Positions 56,901 to 64,000 of a DNA stretch of 64,000 nucleotides are shown here, piece by piece (position 1 is the stretch's first letter; each line of letters opens with the position of its first letter). The notes beneath the pieces are model-generated. The model had not been told where the DNA came from. It saw only the letters and a list, made by a program, of their open reading frames with translations, and made no database searches. The stretch comes from Manihot esculenta. Its lineage: Eukaryota; Streptophyta; Magnoliopsida; Malpighiales; Euphorbiaceae. The translations under genes were made by a program, and so were the position numbers. The stretch covers positions 29,268,153-29,332,152 of the forward strand of contig NC_035162.2 of NCBI RefSeq assembly GCF_001659605.2. Direction: 5' to 3'.

Positions 56901-58330
56901 ACCCACTGAGCATTAGCTCAGCGTGTTGGTTTTTACCTCACACAGGTTGTAGATAAAGTAGGCACACGGAGTTCATCAGAGGTCTACATCAGATATCAAG
57001 GCCATTATTATAGCTGGTTGTTTTGAGTCTCTGAGTCATAGTACAGTTATGTTTTGGCATGTACATATTAAATAGAGTGAGTTATGAAGGTTATGTAAAT
57101 CAAAGAATAGTAAGATGTCAAATAATAGTTGATAATTTTGCATGCGTTTTTCATATGTGCTACAGGTTGAAACATTGATGAAATAGAGGAGATTCTGCTA
57201 AAATTTTGATTTAAAATCTCACAGTTACTTTAATCACCTTATAAAATTTACTTAGACTACCTAAAACTTGGTATTTATAGATAAAGGAAATTGTTTAGTC
57301 TTGATATGTCTAAAAAAGTATAGTTTGTGACAGTCCTTGCTCTATCCACACTTTGATAGGGTAAGGGGTGTTACACCTAACCCATCAGCAGGGAGCAAGG
57401 TTAAAATGACGGATTATTTGAAGTTGGATGCTCCCAAGTATAAAACAGGTGATGACCGTTTGAGTACCTCAAGACGGTGAAAATGATAATTGATGAGTTG
57501 GAGGCTAGTGACAGTAGAGCCATTCAGATGGCAGGGTTCACTCTTAAATGCAAGAAGGCAAAGGAGTGGTTCAAAAATTATGTAGACCCGAGACTGGACA
57601 GTCGATCTTGGGAACAGTTTGCAAATGAATTTGTATGATGGGCTTTTCCTGACAGTTCGAGAGAGTTGAAGGTGATAGAGTTTGAGCAATTGAGACAAAC
57701 TGAAGATATGAGCGTGGATGAGTATACAGATAAGTTTCTGGAGTTACTTCAGTTTGTAGGTCAAGCTTATGACACTGACCAGAAGAAGGCTAGGAGGTAT
57801 ACTATGAGACTCCATTTTAGGTATTCCTCCTTGATTCTAGCAGCAGAGAGAGGGGGTTTCCACACTATTGTGGATGCGGCTCGAAAAATGGAGGCTAGTG
57901 CCATCATCTAGGGGACAGTTAAGCAACAGATGGCATAGTCCTCAGGTTCCAAAACCCCAGGTACAGGGAAGTTTGGTCTCTCCTCTCTAAACACAGCCGC
58001 CATAGGAAGTAAAAAGTGGAACAAATCCAAGTCCAAGAAGAACAAGTTTTGGAACCGGTTGAAGTCTGGTCTGGGAATGGGTGTTGGTTCAAGCTCTGGT
58101 TCAGATAGCTCCGGATTTATGAGGCGCGATAAGCCGCACAAAGAGGTCTGTCAGTTTGTGACTACAACATGTTTTAGATATGGACAGGAGGGGCACATGA
58201 CACGTGAGTGTCCCAATGCAACTTCGATGGCTCAGTCTCAGCAGACAGCTTCTGGCAGCATGGCTCAGCCAGCAGCTTTGGCCACATCTCAGGGCAGAGG
58301 GCGAGGTAGAGGGAAAGGGACAGCCTCTTC
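53962..58330 (+). pseudogene. gag of copy G, split by an LTR insertion
   Basis: Starts ATG at 53962 (MRCSHRYARLTRVPPENEG) and runs open to 54477 through the Pro/Tyr linker; a one-base loss near 54476 shifts the frame. After the insertion (54519-57375) it resumes at 57376 with SAGSKVKMTDYLKLDAPKYK. Frameshift near 57453, TGA at 57636 for Gly, TAG at 57909 and 57936 for Gln. Both nucleocapsid motifs are damaged: first Cys to Arg (MRRDKPHKEVC), and the knuckle reads CFRYGQEGHMTREC with Tyr for the second Cys. Not functional. Confidence 0.88.
54519..57375 (+). mobile_element. Large solo LTR of another family in copy G gag (2857 bp)
   Basis: TGTAACATCCTCAAACCC...GGGGTGTTACA with perfect TSD CCTAA (54514-54518, 57376-57380). 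No primer site, polypurine tract or coding domain was found inside, so I read it as a solo LTR; orientation is inferred from TGTAACA...TGTTACA ends and from CACTGAGCATTAGCTCAGC near 56906, which resembles the CACTGGGCTTTAGCTC block of the other chromovirus LTRs. Three diverged blocks of 130-200 bp around CATAACTTA/CATAACTAA (55665, 55848, 56050) form a loose tandem repeat. ORFs inside are chance. Confidence 0.78.
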
Positions 58331-59949
58331 TTCAGCAGGTTCCCAAAGGGAAGGTCCTTTAGCTCCAGCACGGATCTTCACCATGACACAACAGGAGGCT
58401 AACACATCGAACACGGTGTGTCAAGTAAACTCACTATTGCGTGTTTTGATGTGTATGCTCTTATGGACCCTGGTGCCTCTCATTCTTTTGTTTCTCCGGG
58501 AGCCATAGAGAGTTTGGGTTTGATAGCTTCTGGGTTAGAGTGTCCTCTTTGGGTCAGTGGGCCCAAGTGTGATCCATCTGTGGAAGAGTCAGTCTGCCGG
58601 TTCAATCCAGTTTTTATTGAGGGTAGGTGTCTTCCAGCTGACCTTGTGGTTCTAGATTTGACCGATTTTGACGTCATTCTAGGGATGGATTGGCTCTCTA
58701 CTCATGGAGCTACCTTGGACTACAGAGACAAGGTAGTCAGGTTTAGAGAATGAGATGGGTCAGAGGAGACAAGATAGGTATGCCTAGAGGTTTGATATTT
58801 GCCCTGCAGGCTCATAGATTGCTTAGGAGGGGTTGTCAGGAGTTTTTTGCACATGTCAGAAAGTTAAATGGTAAGGTTAGGGAACCAGCTTCAATGCCCG
58901 TGGTTAGAGAGTTTTTCGATGTTTTCCAAGACGAGCTACCAGGTATACCACCTGCTAGGGAGATAGAGTTCGAAATTGAAGTAATGCCCGGAACCAGACC
59001 CATCTCTATTCCTCCCTATAGGATGGCACCTGTAGAGTTAAAGGAGTTGAAAGAGCAGTTGCAAGAGTTGGTAGATAAGGGTTTCATTAAACCTAGTACC
59101 TCACCCTGGGGTGCTCCGATTTTGTTTGTGAAAAAGAAGGATGGATCCCTAAGGCTTTGTATCGAATACAGACAATTGAACAAAGTCACTACCAAGAACA
59201 AGTATCCGTTACCTAGGATTGATGATCTGTTTGACCAGCTAGCAGGAACTGGTTGTTTTTCGAAGATAGATTTGAGATCCGGGTATCATCAGCTGAGAGT
59301 CCGAGAGGAAGACGTATCCAAGACAACCTTCAGGACCAGATATGGGCATTATGAGTTCCTAGTGATGCCGTTCGGGCTAACTAATACCCCTGCAGCATTC
59401 ATGGATCTCATGAATAGAGTTTTCAGACAATTTCTGGATCACTTTGTTATTATTTTCATTGACGATTTCTTGGTGTATTCCGAAAATGCAGAGGAGCATG
59501 CCCATCATCTGAGTATTGTGTTGCAGACCCTGAGAGAACACGGCTTGTATGCCAAGTTCTCTAAATGTGAATTCTGGTTTAGCAGTATTTCTTTCTTGGG
59601 GCATGTGGTGTTAAAAAAGGGAATCGAGGTGGACCCCAAGAAAGTAGAAGCTGTAGCTAACTGGCCTAGATCCACTATTGTGACAGAGATTAAGAGCTTT
59701 TTGGGATTGGCAGGTTACTACAGGAGGTTTGTCCAGGATTTCTCAAAAATTGCTGCTCCTATGACCAGATTGACCAAAAAGAATCAGAGATTTGTTTGGT
59801 CTGATCAGTGTGAAGAAAGCTTTGAAGAGCTAAAGAGGAGACTGACGTCAACACTGGTGTTAGCTCTGCCTATAAGTAATGAAGATTTCACAGTGTTTTG
59901 TGATGCATCCCGAGTGGGACTAGGTTGTGTGCTAATGCATAATGAATGG
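58331..59949 (+). pseudogene. pol of copy G: protease, RT, RNase H start
   Basis: Protease from [11 protein letters not shown] with a frameshift near 58415, [14 protein letters not shown] (58455), [13 protein letters not shown]. Another break near 58750, then a 400-codon open stretch: [22 protein letters not shown] with [13 protein letters not shown] (Glu for the usual Asp in CIDY), [17 protein letters not shown], catalytic [10 protein letters not shown] (about 59455), [20 protein letters not shown], RNase [21 protein letters not shown]. It is cut at 59949 by an LTR. Confidence 0.9.
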
Positions 59950-62900
59950 TGACTCGCGGTTGTCGAAGCCGGTCAAAAATAACCTTTTCAGTTATCAACA
60001 ATATTACTACTGCAGATAGTGGTAAAGGATCGAATCCACAGGGAATTGAAAACTTACCTATTCTTCTTACCAAGACCAAGGAAATTAACTGAAACAAAAA
60101 TAAACTGAAAGAGAAATAAACTGAAACGAGATAAACTGAATGCAAATAAACTAAAAGTAAAATGGGGGGGTTTTGAGATTGATTCAAGAGATCTAAAACT
60201 GAAAGCAGTAAAAGAAGGCGAATAATTAAAATAAAAGAAATCAATAATGCGAAAGCTCTAGTTGAAGAATCGAATTTACTTCAGTTGTTAGGATTGATCA
60301 TTGACACTATGTTTCTTTGGTTGTTTCAATAGATTAGTTATGGGGATGGAAGACGCTTCTCACCACCATGTCTCTCCTTAAGATTAAACCAATTAGGGAA
60401 CGTCCTCTAATTAATCACTAATCAACAAGTTGCCAAGGAACATCCTTGGGCCTCAAGCAACAAACAACTGTCAATTGCATTAAGAAATAGAGAGATCCAA
60501 TCCTAGCTACCCAAACGTATGGTGATATTGCCAGATTATGCAACTTCTTTAGTTTTTACACCAAGTGTTCTTGTGTTTGAACAATCCAAGCAATTACAGA
60601 CTCAAAATTATTCAAACTAACAATATATTACCTTGCAATCAAGAATCAATTGGCCACATTGATCATAATAACAAAGCAATAATGGAATCAAGCATGAAAT
60701 TGCATAAATATTGAATTAACTAAAGATAACAATATATGTTCAGATCTCACAATCCATAAAATAACTTAGATTTCAACCAATCTTCAACTAGAATAAAAGG
60801 TTTCAGCCACTAATGGCTGAACTAAAACAAAAAATAAAAGAAAAGAAGAAGAGATGATGAAGAACTGGTTGGAGAAGCCTTGGAGAGATGCACAGCCGAT
60901 TGGCCTTTCTTGGCTGAATTGGTCTTTGTAACGACCCGAAACCGGACCGTTACCGGCGCTAGGATCCAGATCGACTTAAGGTCGCCAGGACCCATAGCAA
61001 GCCTAACATACATCCTGTACATCTGATAAAATCCCATACATGATCATACATTTGCATAAACACTTTAAACTTTCACATATACCAAGCTTGACCTGTGCAT
61101 GTACTAAACTGTATACATAAAACCCCTTACTGGAGCCCTCATCAAATGCTCCAGTTGGGTCAACATCTCATATGTCAAGCCTGGTTCAACATATAACATC
61201 ATTAAAACATTTTCATAAGGATCATGTACAATAGGGATTAACCATAAACATTAAGGCTAAGCACAATACTAGTCCTCGATACATTTCTTTACATTACATT
61301 ACATCATTCTTACACTTCATGTCCACTACTAGACTATTACATAGACTATAACATAACCTTGCTAACTTTCCCATAGCTACCTGTGCTCCTGCAAACCTGG
61401 GGGTTAGGGGAGAGGGATGAGCTACAAAAGCCCAGTGAGCAGAACTATAAAAACATCATAATAAACATATGCTTTCATGAATGCGTCACAGCACAAACAA
61501 TTCACATCACGGATGGACTGACCCAAAAATCCCTCTACTCTGTACCCGGCCCTCGGTGGAGCTCCTCAGGACTTCTATTACATACATAAGCTCTGTGCCC
61601 AGCCCTCGGTGGGGCTCCTCAGGACTTCTGTTACATAACATGATATCTAGAGGGCTAATGGGTCATCCTGTTGTCCATCCACATCCATAATGAATAATGC
61701 AATGCGGTATATTCGTGGATTCTAATGCAAACAACCTATTACATATCATGATGCATGAACATGCTTAAAACATTTGATTTCTTGAAATAACAGATTCGTT
61801 TAGTTCTGCTCACCTCTGGCTGACTCTGGACTAACTCTGAAGCAGCTGTCTCACTGCTGATCATCTCGGTTCCTCAGGTCCGATCCTGCACAGGTGGACT
61901 CGAATGAGGGACCAAACATACTCTAACATGATTCTAAACATCTCCCCAAAAATCCCCCTAAAACAACATAAAAGCATGCCTTGAAAACATGCAAAGGAAG
62001 GCTGGGCAGGGGACTTTCGGCGGCAGGTTCGGCGGCCGAAGGTCCCTCCAGAGCCGAAAGTCAGGCACTTTCGGGGGCAAGGTTCGGCGACCAAAAGTCC
62101 TTTCAGAGCCGAAAGTCACAACCTTCGGCGGCAGGTTCGGCGGCCGAAACTGCCCTCCAGAGCTGAAAGTCCAAACTTTCGGGGGCGAGTTTAGGCGGCC
62201 TAAAGCTACCTCCAGGCAGGTTCGGCGGCCGAAACTGGCTTCGGCGGCCGAACCTGGGCGCTCCCAAGGGGCAGAACCTGAGCCTCTCATGCACATCCAG
62301 CCACCCCAAAACCTCCCAACGCACAGAAAAGCATGCATAAACATATTTTCAAGCATATAGGGGCATAAAACTAGGCTATACGCCAACAAACATCACATAG
62401 CATACATTTGAGCATAGAACTAACATAAACCCTAACATTTTAGATCTACTCTAAACATGCATTAAAACCCTTAACCCCTTCTTAAAACTTACTTAAAACA
62501 TGAAAGAAGAGAAGGATCTACACTTACCTCTTGAAGATCGAGAGGAGATGCGATCCCAAACTTAGAGATATGGAGGAATGAGCTCCGGGGGTCTCCAAGC
62601 TTCAAAACTTTGATCTTGAGCTCAAAAATCTTCAAAACCAGGTAAAAACTCATTAAAACTTGAAGGGATTGAAGGAAAACAACAAATCAACCATGGAAGG
62701 GCGAAATCTCACCTATGCCCGAAATTAGAGAGAGAAAACTCACCCATTTTCAGACAAGGGGCCTTTTATAGGTGGCTGGCCAGACCACCTTCGGGGGCCA
62801 AAGGTGCCTTCGCAAGAGGCCAATGTTCGGCGGCCGAATATGAGGTTCGGCGGCCGAATCTGGCTTTTTCCTTCCTTGGTCTTTTCTTTCAAAACTCAAT

Positions 62901-63061
62901 TCCTTTCTTATTAAAACCATAAAAACATATAAAAACATTTTATAAAAACATAATTTTTTCCTTCTAGAGAGTTCCGACATCCGAGATTTCACCGGAAGGT
63001 AGGAATTTCGATGCCGGGGTCTAGCCGGGTATTACAGTCTTGAAGTGCTTATAGGGGTGTG
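59950..63061 (-). mobile_element. Athila-like LTR in copy G pol, interrupted twice
   Basis: Begins TGACTCGCGGTTGTCGAAGCC after AATGG (59945-59949, expected TSD). Runs to 60926, is split by a chromovirus LTR, resumes at 63042 for about 20 bp and is then interrupted by another LTR at 63062. Contains the conserved end region, the CCAAGGAACATCCTTGG hairpin (about 60436) and the CAGCC/GGCTG stem-loop (about 60803). The rest lies right of the window, so I cannot tell a solo LTR from a full element. Confidence 0.85.
60927..63036 (-). mobile_element. Solo chromovirus LTR (2110 bp)
   Basis: Minus orientation, TGTAACGACCCG...GGGTATTACA, perfect TSD GTCTT (60922-60926, 63037-63041). TATAAAAGG on minus near 62766. 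CGGCGGCCGAA clusters at 62015-62250 and 62825-62860, two GAGGAGCYCCACCGAGGGC units (61545-61640). Same LTR subfamily as copy F. Confidence 0.93.
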
Positions 63062-64000
63062 TGACTTGCGGTTGTCGAAGCCGGTCAAAAATAACCTTTC
63101 CGGTTATCAACAATATTACTACTGCAGACAGTGGTAAAGGATCGAATCCACAGAGAATTGAAAACTTACCTATCTTCCTTATCAAGACTAAGAAAATTAA
63201 CTGAAACAAAAATAAACTGAAAGAGAAATAAATTGAAACGCTATAAACTGAAAGCAAATAAATTGAAAGTAAAATGGGGGGTTTTGAGATTGATTCAAGA
63301 GATCTAAAATTGAAAGCAATAAAAGAAGGCAAATGATTAAAATAAAAGAAATCAATAATGAGAAAGTTCTAGTTGAAGAGTTGGATCCACTTCAGTTGTT
63401 GGGATTGATCATTGACACTATGTTTCTTTGATTGTTTCAATAGATTAGTTATGGAAATGAAAGACGCTTCTCACCACTGTGTCTCTCCTTAAGATTAAAC
63501 CAATTAGGGAACATCCTCTAATTAATCACTAATCAACAAGTTGCCAAGGAACGTCCTTGGGCCTCATTCAACAAACAACTGTCAATTGCATTAAGAAATA
63601 GAGAGATCCAATCCTAACTATCCAAACGCATGAGATGTTGCTAGATCATAAAATTTATTAGTTTTTACACTAAGCGTTCTTATGTTTGAACAATCCAAGT
63701 AATTACGGACTTAAAATTATCCAAACTAACAATATATTACCTTGCAATCAAGAATCAACTGGCCATATTGATCAAAATAACAAAGCAATAATGGAATCAA
63801 GCATGAAATTGTATGAATATTGAATAAACCAAAGACAAACAACTTATGTTAAGATCTCACAATCCATAAAACAACTTAAGTTTCAACCAATCTTCAACTA
63901 GAATAAAAGGTTTCAGCCTCTCATGGCTGAACCAAAAACTAAAAATAAAAAGAAAAGAAGAAGATGAAAAATCGGATAGAGAGAAGCCTTGGAGAGGCGC
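63062..64000 (-). mobile_element. Athila-like LTR, right end outside window
   Basis: TGACTTGCGGTTGTCGAAGCC starting after GTGTG (63057-63061, expected TSD). Close relative of the LTR at 59950 (over 90 percent identical by eye in the first 900 bp). Contains CCAAGGAACGTCCTTGG (about 63544) and the stem-loop CAGCC...GGCTG at about 63915 with one loop-side mismatch. Truncated by the window. Confidence 0.88.

Larger units (their letters stand above)
51717..64000 (+). mobile_element. Chromovirus copy G, 5' and middle parts, interrupted
   Basis: 5' LTR 51717-53691, primer site, gag start 53962, a 2.86-kb LTR insertion in gag (54519-57375), rest of gag and pol to RNase H at 59949, then an Athila-like LTR insertion that runs (with two further insertions) to the window end. 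Expected left TSD is TCCCA (51712-51716). Integrase, chromodomain and 3' LTR should lie to the right, beyond the inserted LTRs. Confidence 0.9.

Noticed and set aside
60010..60050. GATCGAATCC in Athila-like LTRs as a Pol III B box, suggesting a SINE
   Set aside because: It fits the B-box consensus but no A box at proper distance or poly-A tail was seen, and the sequence is an internal part of a defined LTR.
1..64000. Host protein-coding genes
   Set aside because: Every long ORF is explained by a retroelement or its repeats; no intron-exon structure or plant gene family was recognised.

Overview
This window is plant nuclear DNA made almost entirely of nested LTR retrotransposons. I see no host protein-coding gene, rRNA or tRNA gene. 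The lineages (Tekay/Del-type chromovirus with a C-terminal chromodomain, Athila-type Ty3/gypsy with a tRNA-Asp primer site, a Tat-type gag fragment, a Ty1/copia fragment and a DUF4283-type LINE) point to a flowering plant. The LTR sequences look to me like those of Euphorbiaceae such as cassava or rubber, but that is an impression I cannot check here. Boundaries below rest on TG...CA ends plus 5-bp target-site duplications (TSDs) that I read directly on both sides.

Layout. 1-7869: chromovirus copy A (minus strand, left LTR cut by the window), inserted into the pol of chromovirus copy B (plus strand, 7870-15974). B's pol is also split by a solo Athila-like LTR (8602-12115), which itself contains another solo LTR in opposite orientation (8743-10527). 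B lies in a Ty1/copia remnant (15975-17978), which lies in the pol of an Athila-type element D (17979-21906). The left halves of A, B, copia and D are all expected to lie left of the window. 21971-23710: another solo Athila-like LTR. 23795-30278: element E, a complete, very young, non-autonomous Athila-like element whose only long ORF encodes a Cys-Leu-Pro-Lys-Gln repeat protein I do not recognise. 30284-about 31430: leader, primer site and LTR of an older element. 31650-34185: a 71-bp tandem array split by a solo chromovirus LTR. 34186-36900: a Tat-type gag-protease relic. 37140-38030: AT-rich, nothing recognised. 38040-39690: a LINE relic split by a short solo LTR. 39870-51709: complete chromovirus copy F with a solo LTR in its right LTR. 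51717-64000: chromovirus copy G, interrupted by a 2.86-kb solo LTR and by Athila-like LTRs, and continuing past the right edge.

How the parts work together. A, B, F and G are all dead: their gag-pol frames are broken mostly by CAG-to-TAG and TGG-to-TGA/TAG changes, the pattern expected from cytosine deamination in silenced DNA. E lacks gag and pol but keeps LTRs, a tRNA-Asp primer site, a polypurine tract and a 3' region homologous to that of Athila element D, so it was probably moved by proteins of an autonomous Athila relative. Its nearly identical LTRs show that this happened recently.

Most unusual signals: (1) E's repeat ORF, and the fact that the same palindrome, TGTTTG-CC-CAAACA, is also spread through E's LTRs and untranslated DNA; (2) Athila-like LTRs carry, at about the same place in U3, clusters of different short palindromes in different subfamilies, as if a regulatory cassette had been exchanged; (3) two kilobase-scale inverted LTR pairs able to form hairpin RNA; (4) the strongly biased nonsense-mutation spectrum.
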